This document shows, piece after piece, positions 24,914 to 34,702 of a stretch of DNA of 41,020 nucleotides. The stretch is from an uncultured Prevotella sp. (GTDB taxonomy: Bacteria > Bacteroidota > Bacteroidia > Bacteroidales > Bacteroidaceae), in NCBI GenBank assembly GCA_944319915.1, contig CALUEY010000014.1, positions 1-41,020 of the forward strand, given 5' to 3'. Every line of letters begins with the position of its first letter. Positions within the stretch are counted from its first letter, which is position 1. The notes beneath the pieces are model-generated. The model was not told the origin of the DNA and did no database searches. It saw nothing but the letters and a program-made list of their open reading frames with translations. The position numbers were made by a program, and so were the translations under genes.

Positions 24914-25273
24914 ATGAAGCGAAACGTTATTTTCATTGCCATAGCCTTGCTCACACTGCTGCCAATTGCGCAAGCAAAGGCACAAATAGCAGGGCAAATA
25001 TCGGCGGACAAGGAGAACATCGTCTTGTCCGAAAAAGATGGGTACGACGTGATACGCATGCCAAGCTCAAATGCTCTTACGATAGATGTGGGAGCGCCGG
25101 AGCTGCCTGCCGTGCAGAAGTCGTTCGTAATACCACTGGACGCATCGGTCGTAGGCATAGACGTAACCACAAACCAACGCACGGATCTTACTCCCAAATC
25201 GTTAGAGTCCAAAACGATTCCATACTATTGCCGTGCAGATTGGCTGTCGCCTTTGTCGGCGGCGCTGTGGTAG
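24914..25273 (+). pseudogene. Truncated N-terminus of a gingipain-propeptide-like protein
   Basis: 119 residues, starting four bases after the BspA-like gene. Signal peptide MKRNVIFIAIALLTLLPIAQ, then ISADKENIVLSEKDGYDVIR and GAPELPAVQKSFVIPLDA, which resembles the propeptide of C25 (gingipain-type) cysteine peptidases and related secreted proteins. Such proteins are usually many hundreds of residues; here the frame ends after SKTIPYYCRADW, when the DNA changes to unrelated sequence with a palindromic repeat (25270-25297). No catalytic domain follows, so I read it as a truncated pseudogene. A short functional inhibitor-like propeptide is a less likely reading. Confidence 0.6.
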
Positions 25274-25297
25274 AGACGCGGCGCGCCACGTCTCTAC
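25270..25297. repeat. Short palindromic repeat GTAGAGACG...CGTCTCTAC
   Basis: Perfect 9-bp arms (25270-25278 and 25289-25297) around a ten-base loop with a GGCGCGCC core. It sits exactly where the 24914 gene breaks off. Such GTAGAGACG palindromes are, to my memory, dispersed repeats in several phyla. The rest of 25300-25580 shows no gene. Confidence 0.65.
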
Positions 25298-25580
25298 GTT
25301 GAGACAAAGCGGCAGACAAGATGTCGGCAAGAGAATGGAAGCGTTTGGAAAGCCGACCACTGGCACGAAAAAAGATGCTTCGCGGCTCTAAGGTCATTTG
25401 TAGAGGGCGAAAATCAGTTAATTATCCGTAAATAAAGCGCGGATATGGGCTTACTTGTCGGTTGATTTCGTAAATTCGCATACCGCAACGTTCCGTAGCA
25501 GTGCGAGTGTGGCTGCGGCGGGAATGGCGGAGAGAGTTGATAATAAAAGATGTGTGTAACCGCTAAAAGACTTTTGGCTT

Positions 25581-26279
25581 ATGAACAGGATCAAGGAAGC
25601 GGCAATATTGGCCGTGGGAATAATCGTTTTGGGCATCTGCATCAAGTGGGGCATCGACGACTTTGCCAGCAAGGATCGCACCGTTACGGTGAAGGGGCTG
25701 GCCGAGAAGGAGGTGGTGGCCGACAAGGTGACGTGGCCCATACTGACAAAGGAGATAGGCGACGACCTGCCCGCGCTCTACACGAAGATTAACGCCACGA
25801 CGGAGAAGGTGAAGGCTTTCCTGCTGAAGAACGGTGTGAAGGAGGCGGAGATAAGCGTGGGCGCCCCCGTGGTGGTAGACCTCAAGGCCGAACGCTACGG
25901 AGCCGAGAACCACCGCTACCGCTACAACATAACATCGACCATCACCGTTACCTCTTCGAACGTGAAGCTCGTGCGCGGCATCATTGCCCGGCAGGGCGAA
26001 CTGCTCAAGCAGGGCGTGGCCGTGGTTGACGGGGGCTATGGCTCGGGAGTGACCTACGAGTACGTGTCGTTCCAGAAGATGAAGCCCGAGATGATGCAGG
26101 AGGCCATAAAGAACGCAGAGCAGACGGCGCGCCAGTTTGCCGAGAACAGCAGCAGCGAGCTTGGCAAGATAATGACCGCATCGCAGGGGCAGTTCTCCAT
26201 AGACGACCGCGACGCCAACACACCTTATATAAAGAAGGTGCGCGGTGTGATAACCGTTACCTACTTGCTGCGCGACTGA
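25581..26279 (+). CDS. SIMPL-domain (DUF541) membrane-anchored protein
   Basis: 232 residues. One N-terminal membrane segment (~7-24, AAILAVGIIVLGICIKWGI) anchors it, with the rest periplasmic. The SIMPL pattern is clear: RTVTVKGLAEKEVVADKVTW, LYTKINATTEKVKAFLLKNG, ITSTITVTSSNVKLVR, AEQTARQFAENSSSELGKI and a last strand VRGVITVTYLLRD. Members of this family form oligomeric rings in the envelope; biochemical roles are mostly unknown, with some linked to oxidative stress or signalling. It stands alone, with an AT-rich upstream region and the next gene 136 bases away. Confidence 0.88.
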   Translation: MNRIKEAAILAVGIIVLGICIKWGIDDFASKDRTVTVKGLAEKEVVADKVTWPILTKEIGDDLPALYTKINATTEKVKAFLLKNGVKEAEISVGAPVVVDLKAERYGAENHRYRYNITSTITVTSSNVKLVRGIIARQGELLKQGVAVVDGGYGSGVTYEYVSFQKMKPEMMQEAIKNAEQTARQFAENSSSELGKIMTASQGQFSIDDRDANTPYIKKVRGVITVTYLLRD

Positions 26280-26415
26280 CACAGGCTCTAAATGGCAGCG
26301 CTGGAAGCAAAAAGGCAAAAGGGTGAAAAGGTGAAGGCTGCGAGGCGCAAGGGGCAGCCGGCACTCGTCTTGACTCCTTGTCTTTCTTGACTCACTAATA
26401 AACGACAAAGCAATT

Positions 26416-27288
26416 ATGAAACGGTTTCTTTATTTTGTCATGATGGCCATGGTGCCATTCGTGTTTGCCGCCTGCGATGACGGCGACGATTATTACGGCC
26501 CTCCAGGATGGCATCCCGGAGGAGGCGGCGACGGGGACGCGCTCAACAAGTATGAGGAAAACCTCGTGGGCAGCTATGTTTCTGACGACGACCCCGACAA
26601 CCCGTTCTACCTCGTGCTGCGCGACGACCGCACGGGCTACTTCGAGTCGGTGTCGGGAGGGCAGACCACCGGCGACGACTTCACTTGGTGGGCATCGGCG
26701 TCGACGCTATCAGTGGTCTACGAGTCTGACGGCGCGCGCGCCGACATGGAATACCATTACGCCGATGGGCATCTTTACGTTGACGGCATACCGCTCGTGG
26801 TGAACGACGGCGGCCAGGCGCCCGGCGGCGATGCCAACTACCTCATAGGGCAGTGGGAAGGAACGATAAGCCGATATTACAGCACGATGTTCGGCCTTGA
26901 CGACGACAGCTGCTTCACCACCTGCGAGTTTGCGGCCAACGGCGAGGGAGTGCAGCTCGACTACAACATTCACCGCCCACGCACCGACTATGCCTATACG
27001 CCGTTCACATGGGCTGAGGCAGGCGGAGTGATAGTGATAAACTATGTAGAGAACGACAACGAGTGGATGACGCGCGCCATCATCAGCGACTACGCTCTCT
27101 CGGCCACGCGCTTCAGCGGCACCGTGGCCTACGGCGCACGGCAGTTCGGCTTCGTCTTCACCGCCACCGAGGGGTTCGACTGGTCGCCATACATCGGTGG
27201 CGGAACGCGGGCTGCCGCATCGAGCCGCATGAGGATGGCCCGCAGGCTGAAGGCCGCCCCCGTGCGAAGCGGAGCATTCGCGCGGTGA
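26416..27288 (+). CDS. Surface lipoprotein with two related domains
   Basis: 290 residues. Lipoprotein signal MKRFLYFVMMAMVPFVFAAC with the lipid Cys at ~20, followed directly by DDGDD, an acidic surface-export signal of the Bacteroidota type. After a Gly/Pro-rich linker there are two similar domains: ~48-130 (LVGSYVSDDDPD, DDFTWWASASTLSVVYESDG, HLYVDG) and ~143-250 (LIGQWEGTISRY, YTPFTWAEAGGVIVINYVEN, ALSATRFSG). Both follow the lipocalin-like small-ligand or heme-binding pattern common in Bacteroidales lipoproteins. The last ~25 residues are Arg/Ala-rich and odd. Ligand unknown. Ends at the bidirectional hairpin at 27314-27347. Confidence 0.7.
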   Translation: MKRFLYFVMMAMVPFVFAACDDGDDYYGPPGWHPGGGGDGDALNKYEENLVGSYVSDDDPDNPFYLVLRDDRTGYFESVSGGQTTGDDFTWWASASTLSVVYESDGARADMEYHYADGHLYVDGIPLVVNDGGQAPGGDANYLIGQWEGTISRYYSTMFGLDDDSCFTTCEFAANGEGVQLDYNIHRPRTDYAYTPFTWAEAGGVIVINYVENDNEWMTRAIISDYALSATRFSGTVAYGARQFGFVFTATEGFDWSPYIGGGTRAAASSRMRMARRLKAAPVRSGAFAR

Positions 27289-27313
27289 TGCCTGCCGGCG
27301 ATGGAACAAATTA

Positions 27314-27347
27314 GGGCCGGGAGCTGCGCCAACGCAGCTCCCGGCCC
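27314..27347. terminator. Bidirectional terminator, 15-bp stem
   Basis: GGGCCGGGAGCTGCG (27314-27328), loop CCAA, CGCAGCTCCCGGCCC (27333-27347). It lies between the convergent lipoprotein gene and fabI. Confidence 0.85.
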
Positions 27348-27369
27348 TCTTTGCTTTGCCTATGAGGCT

Positions 27370-28227
27370 TTAGCCGTATATCACCTTTCCGTTCTCGTCC
27401 TCGTAAGGGGCCAGGTCCTTGGCGTACTGGTTCATGGCGCGCAGGCTCATGCCCATCGACGAGAACCCACCGTCGTGGTAGAGCGTCTGCATCGTCACCT
27501 TGCGCGTGAAGTCGGAGAACATCATCACGCAGTAGTCGGCGCAGTCCTCGGCAGTGGCGTTGCCCAGGGGCGACATCTTGTTGGCAAAGTCCATGAGGTT
27601 GTCCATGTCCTTTATGCCCTTGCCGGCCGTGGTGGGCGTGGGCGACTGCGAGATGGTGTTGATGCGCACGTTCTTCTCGCGGCCGTATATGTAGCCAAAG
27701 CTGCGGGCTATGCTCTCGAGCATGGCCTTGGCGTCGGCCATGTCGTTGTAGCCGAAGAAGGTGCGCTGGGCAGCCACGTAAGTAAGGGCAACCACCGAGC
27801 CGTAGTCGGCTATGGCGTCCTGCTTCTTGGCCACCTGGAGCATCTTGTGGAACGATATGGCCGAGATGTCGAGCGTCTTCTGCAGGTAATTGTAGTCGAG
27901 GTCGTCGTAAGTGCGGTGCTTGCGCACGTTGGGGCTCATGCCGATGGAGTGGAGCACGAAGTCGATCTTGCCGCCGAGCAGCCTCACCGACTCGCTGAAC
28001 ACCTTCTCCAAGTCTTCCACGCTCGTGGCGTCGGCGGCCACGATGGGGGCGTTGAGCTTCTCGCTCAGTTCGTTGAGCGTTCCCATGCGCAGGGCCATCG
28101 GCGTGTTGCTCAGGGTTATCCTTGCGCCTTCTTCCACGGCCTTCACGGCCACCTTCCATGCTATGGATTCCTCGTTGAGCGCGCCGAAGATGATGCCGCG
28201 CTTGCCTTGCAATAAGTTGTGGGTCAT
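27370..28227 (-). CDS. fabI: Enoyl-[acyl-carrier-protein] reductase (NADH), FabI
   Basis: 285 residues. It carries out the last reduction of each fatty-acid elongation cycle. FabI features: N-terminal GKRGIIFGALNEESIAWKVA (the modified nucleotide-binding loop), VLHSIGMSPNVR, and the catalytic Tyr/Lys pair in YNDMADAKAM (Tyr-x6-Lys), followed by the substrate-loop region INTISQSPTPTTAGKGI. C-terminal extension is typical of Bacteroidota FabI. Single-gene unit with a consensus promoter at 28264-28295. Confidence 0.95.
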   Translation of the reverse strand: MTHNLLQGKRGIIFGALNEESIAWKVAVKAVEEGARITLSNTPMALRMGTLNELSEKLNAPIVAADATSVEDLEKVFSESVRLLGGKIDFVLHSIGMSPNVRKHRTYDDLDYNYLQKTLDISAISFHKMLQVAKKQDAIADYGSVVALTYVAAQRTFFGYNDMADAKAMLESIARSFGYIYGREKNVRINTISQSPTPTTAGKGIKDMDNLMDFANKMSPLGNATAEDCADYCVMMFSDFTRKVTMQTLYHDGGFSSMGMSLRAMNQYAKDLAPYEDENGKVIYG

Positions 28228-28263
28228 TGTTTCACTGATTTAATTGTTGTTGTAATCACGGCA

Positions 28264-28295
28264 CAAAATTACAACAAATGTGCAACACTGGCAAA
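28264..28295 (-). promoter_or_regulatory. Promoter of fabI
   Basis: Minus strand TTTG (28295-28292), 20 bases, TAATTTTG (28271-28264): exact consensus, 36 bases before the ATG. Confidence 0.85.
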
Positions 28296-28399
28296 TCTTT
28301 GCGCCAAAAGATGCAAGGGGATGGGGGAGAGATGCCCCGCCCCGCGCCGTCCGCACGGTGGGTGCACGTAGGCCAAAGCGCCCCTTTTCGCCCAAAAAC

Positions 28400-28430
28400 T
28401 TGCAAATGCGGGAAAAAAGCAGTAACTTTG
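28400..28430 (+). promoter_or_regulatory. Promoter of parC
   Basis: TTG (28400-28402), 20 bases, TAACTTTG (28423-28430), 30 bases before the ATG at 28461. Confidence 0.8.
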
Positions 28431-28460
28431 AGGCAAATTTGCGATGACACCTAAAAATAT

Positions 28461-31181
28461 ATGAGCGACGAAACGATAGACAACGACATGACCATCGATG
28501 GGGAGAACCAGGCTGCCGAAGGACATTCAGACTACAAACCCGTGGACAGGTTTGACGCCTCGGCCGTGCATCACCTTAGCGGGATGTACCAGAATTGGTT
28601 TCTCGACTACGCATCCTACGTTATCCTGGAGCGCGCCGTGCCTCACATAGAGGACGGGCTGAAGCCCGTGCAGCGGCGCATACTGCACTCCATGAAGCGC
28701 ATGGACGACGGCCGCTACAACAAGGTGGCCAACATCGTGGGCCACACGATGCAGTTCCATCCCCATGGCGATGCTTCAATAGGCGACGCCCTCGTGCAGC
28801 TCGGGCAGAAAGACTTGCTCGTGGACACGCAGGGAAACTGGGGCAACATCCTTACCGGCGACCGCGCCGCCGCGCCGCGATACATAGAGGCGAGGCTGTC
28901 GAAATTCGCGCTCGACACGGTGTTTAACCCCAAGACCACCGACTGGCAGCTGAGCTACGACGGGCGAAACCGCGAGCCGATAACGCTGCCGGTGAAGTTT
29001 CCGCTGCTGCTGGCGCAGGGCGCCGAGGGCATAGCCGTGGGCCTCAGCTCCAAGATCTTGCCGCACAACTTCTGCGAGCTGTGCGAGGCCGCCGTGAAAT
29101 ACCTGCACGGCGAGGAGTTCCACCTGTACCCCGACTTCCCCACGGGCGGCAGCATCGACGTGAGCAAGTATAACGACGGGCAGCGCGGCGGCTCGCTCAA
29201 GGTGCGCGCCAAGATAGAGAAGATAGACAGCAAGACGCTCGCCATACGCGAGATACCATACGGCAAGACTACCACGACGCTCATCGACTCGATACTCAAG
29301 GCTATCGAGAAAGGCAAGATAAAGGCACGGAAGGTTGACGACAACACGGCGGCCGAGGTGGAGATACTGGTACATCTGGCGCCCGGCGTGTCGTCAGACA
29401 AGACGCTCGACGCCCTCTACGCCTTCTCCGACTGCGAGGTGAGCATATCGCCAAACTGCTGCGTCATCGCCGACGACAAGCCGCAGTTCCTCACCGTGAG
29501 CGACGTGCTGCGCAGCTCGGTTGACCGCACCATGGGCCTGCTGCGCCGCGAGCTGGAGATACGCCGCGGCGAGCTGTTGGAGCAACTGCACTTCTGTTCG
29601 CTCGAAAAGATATTCATCGAGGAGCGCATCTACAAGGACAAGAAGTTTGAGGAGGCCCCTGACGTTGACGCCGTATGCGAGCACATCGACAAGAGGCTCG
29701 CGCCGTTCTACCCGCAGATGGTGCGCCCCGTGACACGCGACGACCTTTTGCGCCTGCTCGAGATAAAGATGCAGCGCATACTGAAGTTCAACAAGGACAA
29801 GGCCGACGAGCTGATGGCGCGGCTAAGGGGCGAGATAGGCGAGATAGAGCGCGACCTTGCCAACATGGTGGAGGTGACGGCGCGCTGGTTCATCATGCTT
29901 AAGGATAAGTATGGCAAGGACCACCCCAGGCTCACCGAGCTGCGCAACTTTGACACCATCGAGGCAACGAAGGTTGTTGAGGCCAACGAGAAACTGTACA
30001 TAAACAGGCAGGAGGGCTTCATCGGCACGGGGCTGAAGAAAGACGAGTTCGTATGCAACTGCTCTGACATCGACGACATAATAGTGTTCTACAAGGACGG
30101 CAAATACAAGGTGGTGCGCGTGGCCGACAAGATATTTGTGGGCAAGAACATCCTGCACGTGGGCGTGTTCAAGCGCAACGACAAGCGCACCATCTACAAT
30201 GCCGTATACCGCGACGGGCGCAACGGCCCTTACTACATAAAGCGGTTCAACGTCACGGCCATGACGCGCGACCGCGAGTACGACCTTACCAAGGGTACGC
30301 CAGGCTCCAAGGTGGTTTACTTCACGGCCAACCCCAACGGCGAGGCGGAGGTGATAAAGGTGACGCTTGAGCCTACCGAGGCCAAGCGGCGCACAAGCAT
30401 CTTCTTCGACCGCGACTTCTCGACCATCGCCATAAAGGGCCGCGCCGCCCAGGGCAACCTGCTTACGCGCAAGGCCATCCACCGCATCGGGCTGAAAAGC
30501 CACGGCCACTCCACGCTCGGGGGGCGCAAGGTGTGGTACGACCCCGACGTCAACCGCCTCAACTACGACGAGCACGGGCGGCTGTTGGGCGAGTTCTTCG
30601 ATGGCGACATGATTCTCGTGGTGCTCCGCGGAGGCGACTTCTACATAACAAACTTCGACGCCAACAACCATTATGAGGACAACATCGAGCGCATAGAGAA
30701 GTACGACCCGCACAAGGTGTGGACGGCAGTGCTCTATGATGCCGACAACGAGGGCTACCCGTACCTTAAGCGTTTCCTCATGGAGGCCACCAAGCGCAAG
30801 CAGAACTACCTCGGCGACAACCCCAACAGCCGCCAGGTGGTGCTCACTGACCAGGCTTACCCGAGGATACAGGTGACCTTCGGCGGCAACGATGCCACCC
30901 GCCCGCCCTTGGAGATTGATGCCGAGCAGTTTGTGGCGGTGAAGGGATTCAAGGCCAAGGGCAAGCGCATCACCACGTGGACCGTAAGCGGCATCGAGGA
31001 GCTGGAGCCATTGCGCTTCGCCGAGCCTGAGGCCGAGCCTGAGGCCGAGCCGGGCGGCGACGAGACCTCAGGCGGCGGGGAGCCGCAGGAGAACCTTGAC
31101 CCCGACGCAGGCAAGTCGGAGCAGCAGGTGATAAACGAGATAACCGGGCAGCTAAGTCTTTTCAACGATGAAGATATGTAG
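28461..31181 (+). CDS. parC: DNA topoisomerase IV subunit A
   Basis: 906 residues. The breakage-reunion subunit that unlinks daughter chromosomes with ParE. N-terminal acidic tail (~1-30), then [20 protein letters not shown], the quinolone-region segment [17 protein letters not shown], and the active Tyr in [11 protein letters not shown]. Coiled-coil tower at ~330-470 ([14 protein letters not shown]), then a C-terminal beta-pinwheel-like domain ([20 protein letters not shown] onward). It is ParC-like rather than GyrA-like because the GyrA-box repeats are absent and the family form in Bacteroidota matches. The canonical quinolone Ser position reads Ala (HGDAS), probably natural for this lineage. 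The last ~45 residues are a Glu/Pro/Gly-rich tail with a repeated AEPE. Its 3' end overlaps the next gene by 14 bases. Confidence 0.92.
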   Translation: MSDETIDNDMTIDGENQAAEGHSDYKPVDRFDASAVHHLSGMYQNWFLDYASYVILERAVPHIEDGLKPVQRRILHSMKRMDDGRYNKVANIVGHTMQFHPHGDASIGDALVQLGQKDLLVDTQGNWGNILTGDRAAAPRYIEARLSKFALDTVFNPKTTDWQLSYDGRNREPITLPVKFPLLLAQGAEGIAVGLSSKILPHNFCELCEAAVKYLHGEEFHLYPDFPTGGSIDVSKYNDGQRGGSLKVRAKIEKIDSKTLAIREIPYGKTTTTLIDSILKAIEKGKIKARKVDDNTAAEVEILVHLAPGVSSDKTLDALYAFSDCEVSISPNCCVIADDKPQFLTVSDVLRSSVDRTMGLLRRELEIRRGELLEQLHFCSLEKIFIEERIYKDKKFEEAPDVDAVCEHIDKRLAPFYPQMVRPVTRDDLLRLLEIKMQRILKFNKDKADELMARLRGEIGEIERDLANMVEVTARWFIMLKDKYGKDHPRLTELRNFDTIEATKVVEANEKLYINRQEGFIGTGLKKDEFVCNCSDIDDIIVFYKDGKYKVVRVADKIFVGKNILHVGVFKRNDKRTIYNAVYRDGRNGPYYIKRFNVTAMTRDREYDLTKGTPGSKVVYFTANPNGEAEVIKVTLEPTEAKRRTSIFFDRDFSTIAIKGRAAQGNLLTRKAIHRIGLKSHGHSTLGGRKVWYDPDVNRLNYDEHGRLLGEFFDGDMILVVLRGGDFYITNFDANNHYEDNIERIEKYDPHKVWTAVLYDADNEGYPYLKRFLMEATKRKQNYLGDNPNSRQVVLTDQAYPRIQVTFGGNDATRPPLEIDAEQFVAVKGFKAKGKRITTWTVSGIEELEPLRFAEPEAEPEAEPGGDETSGGGEPQENLDPDAGKSEQQVINEITGQLSLFNDEDM

Positions 31182-31986
31182 CCTTGTCCTTGCCGCCCTG
31201 CTGTCAGCGCCGCTGTGCGTGGCGGCCCAGGAAACCGACTCCGTGCAGTCAGACCGCATCACCACGGCAGCCTACATGGTGGGCGTGGGCCGCACCCGCG
31301 TGCTCGACACTTACCTCTCGCAAGAGCACTTTGCAGGGCCGGGGGCCACCTTCCTTGCCGCCATAGAGCGGCAGCGGCCCGGCAGCCGCTGGCTCACGGC
31401 CATGCAGCACCAAGCCAACATAGCACTCACTGACGACCGCGCCGGGCAGGCCTCAGAGCTTGAAGGCTCTTACAATTTCTACTGGGGCCGCTACTGCAGT
31501 TGGCGGCTGCTTGCCGACAGGCTCACGCTCATGGCCGGGGGGATGGTGGATGCCAACATAGGCTTCATCTACAACACGGCCAACGGCAACAACCCTGCTC
31601 AGGCGCGCTTCCACGTCAACATAATGCCCTCGGCAGCCGCGTCATACAAGTTCCGAATACGCCGCAGGCGCATTGCGCTGCGCTATGAGGTGCAGCTGCC
31701 GCTCGTTGGGCTGATGTTCAGTCCCAACTATGGCCAGTCTTACTACGAGATGTTCTCGCGCGGCGACTACGACCACAACATTGTGCCTACAACGTTCGTC
31801 AGTGCGCCATGCTTCCGCCAGCAGCTCATGGCCGACGTCAACCTCGGCCGCCGCCTCACTCTGCGCTTCGGCTACCTCGGCGACTACCAGCAGGCCAGCG
31901 TCAACAACCTCAAGTCTCATGTCTATTCCCACCGCTTCATGATTGGCTTCGTAAAGCGGTTCAAACTTATCAGCTACCGCCCATGA
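31168..31986 (+). CDS. DUF3316-family outer-membrane protein
   Basis: 272 residues. The start overlaps the end of parC by 14 bases. Signal peptide [20 protein letters not shown], then [20 protein letters not shown], which is typical of the DUF3316 opening, and repeated barrel-like strands ([40 protein letters not shown]), ending in an aromatic strand with [17 protein letters not shown]. Members occur in Bacteroidales and are taken as outer-membrane proteins of unknown function. Its ATG overlap with parC and ATGA overlap with the next gene make a three-gene operon. Confidence 0.82.
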   Translation: MKICSLVLAALLSAPLCVAAQETDSVQSDRITTAAYMVGVGRTRVLDTYLSQEHFAGPGATFLAAIERQRPGSRWLTAMQHQANIALTDDRAGQASELEGSYNFYWGRYCSWRLLADRLTLMAGGMVDANIGFIYNTANGNNPAQARFHVNIMPSAAASYKFRIRRRRIALRYEVQLPLVGLMFSPNYGQSYYEMFSRGDYDHNIVPTTFVSAPCFRQQLMADVNLGRRLTLRFGYLGDYQQASVNNLKSHVYSHRFMIGFVKRFKLISYRP

Positions 31987-32996
31987 AACCCCTGCTCCAG
32001 TTCTTCCTCGTGTTTTTCCTGTCGCTTGCTTTTGCCTCGTGCGTTGACGAGGAGGAATTCGACGACACTCCCACGGGCAACTTTGAGGCCCTTTGGAAGA
32101 TAATCGACGAACGGTACTGCTTCTTCGACTACAAGGGAGAGGAATACGGCCTCGACTGGAACGCCGTGCATGCCAAGTATCGCGCCCGCGTCAACGACAG
32201 CATGAGCGACGACCAGCTCTTCGAGGTCATGGCCGATATGCTCGCCGAACTGCGCGACGGCCACGTCAACCTGTCGCGGGCGGCCGACTTCGCCCGCTAC
32301 TGGAGCTGGCAGGAGGACTACCCCGCCAACCTCAGCGACTCGCTGCTGCGCCGCTACCTCGGAACCGACTACATGATTGCCTCCGGGCTGCAGTACCGCG
32401 TGCTCGGCGACAACATAGGCTACGTGCGCTACGAGAGCTTCAGCGATGCCATCGGCGAGGGCAACATCGACGAGGTGATAAACCGCCTCATGCTCTGCCG
32501 CGGGCTGATAATCGATATCCGGGGCAACGGCGGCGGCATGCTTACCAACGCCGAGCGGCTGGCAGCCCGCTTTACCAACGAGCCTGTGCTTGTGGGCTAC
32601 ATCCGGCACAAGACCGGCCCGGGGCACAGCGACTTCTCCTCGATGGAAGAGCAGTGGATAAACCCATCGGCCAACCTCAGGTGGCAGAAGCCCGTATGCG
32701 TGCTCACTAACCGAAGCGTTTACAGCGCGGCCAACGAATTCGTGAAGTATATGCAACGCTTCCCGCAGGTCACCATCGTGGGCGACCGCACCGGCGGCGG
32801 CGCCGGCCTGCCTTTCAGCAACTCGCTGCCCAACGGCTGGGCGGTGCGCTTCTCGGCCTGCCCCATGTACGACGCCGACGGTCAGTCTACCGAGTTCGGC
32901 ATCGCGCCCGACTACTGCGTGGCGCTCACCGAGGCCGACTTCGCCCGGGGGCGCGACACCATCATCGAGTTCGCCCGCGCCCTGCTCAGCCGATGA
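31983..32996 (+). CDS. S41-family peptidase, surface lipoprotein
   Basis: 337 residues from the ATG at 31983 (ATGA overlap with the DUF3316 stop); the frame opens earlier, but inside the previous gene. Lipoprotein signal [20 protein letters not shown] followed by VDEEEFDD, an acidic surface-export signal. Tail-specific-protease features: N-terminal helical domain ([20 protein letters not shown]), [20 protein letters not shown], the Ser in [12 protein letters not shown] and the Lys-loop region [14 protein letters not shown]. It lacks an obvious PDZ domain. S41 enzymes cut proteins near the C-terminus; the substrate is unknown. A position at the cell surface is inferred from the signal. Confidence 0.85.
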   Translation: MKPLLQFFLVFFLSLAFASCVDEEEFDDTPTGNFEALWKIIDERYCFFDYKGEEYGLDWNAVHAKYRARVNDSMSDDQLFEVMADMLAELRDGHVNLSRAADFARYWSWQEDYPANLSDSLLRRYLGTDYMIASGLQYRVLGDNIGYVRYESFSDAIGEGNIDEVINRLMLCRGLIIDIRGNGGGMLTNAERLAARFTNEPVLVGYIRHKTGPGHSDFSSMEEQWINPSANLRWQKPVCVLTNRSVYSAANEFVKYMQRFPQVTIVGDRTGGGAGLPFSNSLPNGWAVRFSACPMYDADGQSTEFGIAPDYCVALTEADFARGRDTIIEFARALLSR

Positions 32997-33050
32997 GCGG
33001 CATCATTTAGGTCGTTTTTTGAGCCGCGGGCAAATTTTTCAGCAAAAAAG

Positions 33051-33082
33051 TTTGGCCGTTTCAAGAAAAGTGCTTACCTTTG
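33051..33082 (+). promoter_or_regulatory. Promoter of tRNA-Val (second copy)
   Basis: TTTG (33051-33054), 20 bases, TACCTTTG (33075-33082), 19 bases before the tRNA. The box and the bases after it (TACCTTTGCACCCGC) match copy 1. Confidence 0.85.
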
Positions 33083-33101
33083 CACCCGCTTACAAGAGCA
33101 C

Positions 33102-33176
33102 GGGCGCTTAGCTCAGCTGGTTTAGAGCATCTGCCTTACAAGCAGAGGGTCGGGGGTTCGAATCCCTCAGCGCCCA
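33102..33176 (+). tRNA. tRNA-Val (TAC anticodon), copy 2
   Basis: 75 bases, identical to 16982-17056, with the same anticodon loop CTTACAA and CCA not encoded. The flanks differ after the tRNA end, so this is a second locus rather than a tandem copy. Confidence 0.95.
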
Positions 33177-33183
33177 CCCGCGG

Positions 33184-33222
33184 AGATTCTGTTCCTGAGG
33201 ATGCAGGGCAGGATCTTTTTTT
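33184..33222 (+). terminator. Terminator of tRNA-Val copy 2
   Basis: AGATTCTG (33184-33191) pairs with CAGGATCT (33209-33216, one wobble), then seven T (33216-33222). Confidence 0.75.
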
Positions 33223-33250
33223 GTGCATTGGCATTTTTTAGGGGATGATA

Positions 33251-33282
33251 TTCGGTTAAATGGAATATAATGATTAACTTTG
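33251..33282 (+). promoter_or_regulatory. Promoter of purB
   Basis: TTCG (33251-33254), 20 bases, TAACTTTG (33275-33282), 33 bases before the ATG at 33315. Confidence 0.65.
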
Positions 33283-33314
33283 CGGCCTGTAATGTATTGA
33301 AGGATATAACACAG

Positions 33315-34661
33315 ATGGAATTAGACTCACTGACAGCCATTTCGCCCATAGACGGCCGTTACCGCTCAAAGACCGAGCCGCTGGCCGCCTATTTCTCCGA
33401 ATATGCGCTCATCCGCTACAGGGTTCGCGTTGAAATAGAGTACTTCATAGCCCTCTGCGAGCTGCCGCTGCCGCAGCTGGCCGCCTTCGACCACGGCCTC
33501 TTCGGCCGCCTGCGCGCCATCTACACCGACTTCAGCGAGGCTGGCGCGCGCCGCGTGAAGGAAATAGAAAAGGTGACCAACCACGACGTGAAGGCAGTGG
33601 AATACTTCATCAAGGAGCAGTTCGACGCCATCGGCGGGCTTGATGCCTACAAGGAGTTCATACACTTCGGCCTCACCTCGCAGGACATAAACAACACTAG
33701 CGTGCCGCTCTCGATAAAGGAGGCCCTGGCCGGCGTCTACTGCCCACTCGTGGAGGAGCTTATAGCCCAGCTGCGCCAGTATGCCGACGAGTGGGCCGGA
33801 GTGCCCATGCTGGCCAAGACCCACGGCCAGCCCGCATCGCCCACAAGGCTCGGCAAGGAGGTGATGGTGTTCGTCTACCGCCTTGAGCAGCAGCTCGCAT
33901 CGCTCAAGGCCGTGCCTGTTACGGCCAAGTTTGGCGGGGCCACGGGCAACTACAACGCCCACCACGTGGCCTATCCCGGCTACGACTGGCGCAAGTTCGG
34001 CGACGACTTCGTCTCAGCCAAGCTCGGCCTCGTGCGCGAGCAATACACAACCCAGATAAGCAACTACGACTGGCTCGGCGCCATCTTCGACGCCATGCGG
34101 CGCATCAACACCATAGTCATCGACCTCGACCGCGACTTCTGGATGTACATCTCCATGGACTACTTCAAGCAGAAGATAAAGGCCGGCGAGGTGGGGTCCA
34201 GCGCCATGCCCCACAAGGTGAACCCCATCGACTACGAGAACAGCGAGGGCAACCTTGGCGTGGCCAACGCCCTGCTGCAGTTCCTTGCCCAGAAGCTTCC
34301 CGTAAGCCGCCTGCAGCGCGACCTCACTGACTCCACCGTGCTGCGCAACGTGGGCGTTCCCATGGGCCACAGCGTCATCGCTTTCGAGAGTACGCTGAAA
34401 GGGCTGCGCAAGCTCATACTCAACGAGGCAAAGCTGAAAGAAGACCTCGACAACACATGGGCGGTGGTGGCCGAGGCCATACAGACCATACTGCGCCGCG
34501 AGGCCTACCCTCATCCCTACGAGGCACTCAAGGCGCTGACGCGCACCAACGCCGCCATCACCGAGCAGTCTATCCACGACTTCATAGCCACGCTCAACGT
34601 GAGCGACAGCGTGAAGGCCGAGCTAATGGCCATCACACCCCACAATTATACGGGAATCTGA
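33315..34661 (+). CDS. purB: Adenylosuccinate lyase
   Basis: 448 residues. It cleaves SAICAR and adenylosuccinate in purine synthesis, releasing fumarate. N-terminus MELDSLTAISPIDGRYRSKT contains the substrate-loop SPIDGRY; AKTHGQPASPTRLGKE holds the catalytic His; GSSAMPHKVNPIDYENSEGN is the family signature loop with the catalytic Ser. Length is that of the E. coli-type enzyme. Start chosen after the promoter box, not the frame opening at 33270. Single-gene unit. Confidence 0.95.
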   Translation: MELDSLTAISPIDGRYRSKTEPLAAYFSEYALIRYRVRVEIEYFIALCELPLPQLAAFDHGLFGRLRAIYTDFSEAGARRVKEIEKVTNHDVKAVEYFIKEQFDAIGGLDAYKEFIHFGLTSQDINNTSVPLSIKEALAGVYCPLVEELIAQLRQYADEWAGVPMLAKTHGQPASPTRLGKEVMVFVYRLEQQLASLKAVPVTAKFGGATGNYNAHHVAYPGYDWRKFGDDFVSAKLGLVREQYTTQISNYDWLGAIFDAMRRINTIVIDLDRDFWMYISMDYFKQKIKAGEVGSSAMPHKVNPIDYENSEGNLGVANALLQFLAQKLPVSRLQRDLTDSTVLRNVGVPMGHSVIAFESTLKGLRKLILNEAKLKEDLDNTWAVVAEAIQTILRREAYPHPYEALKALTRTNAAITEQSIHDFIATLNVSDSVKAELMAITPHNYTGI

Positions 34662-34680
34662 ACACAATCCACGGTCGTGC

Positions 34681-34702
34681 GGCAGCCCATGTGCTGCCGC
34701 AA
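34681..34702. other. Hairpin in the purB-rluB gap
   Basis: GCGGCAGC (34681-34688), six bases, GCTGCCGC (34695-34702): 8-bp perfect stem without a T run. The rest of the 288-base gap contains only a purine-rich tract (agttaaaggagttgcaag, ~34820) and no promoter box I can support. Confidence 0.5.

Noticed and set aside
28740-28800. Ala at the quinolone-contact Ser position of ParC as an acquired resistance mutation
   Set aside because: HPHGDAS appears to be the natural form of this ParC lineage, so the sequence does not show acquired resistance.
16982-33176. The two identical tRNA-Val genes as attachment sites bounding an island
   Set aside because: The DNA between them is ordinary core chromosome with no integrase beside either tRNA; duplication of a tRNA gene explains the identity.
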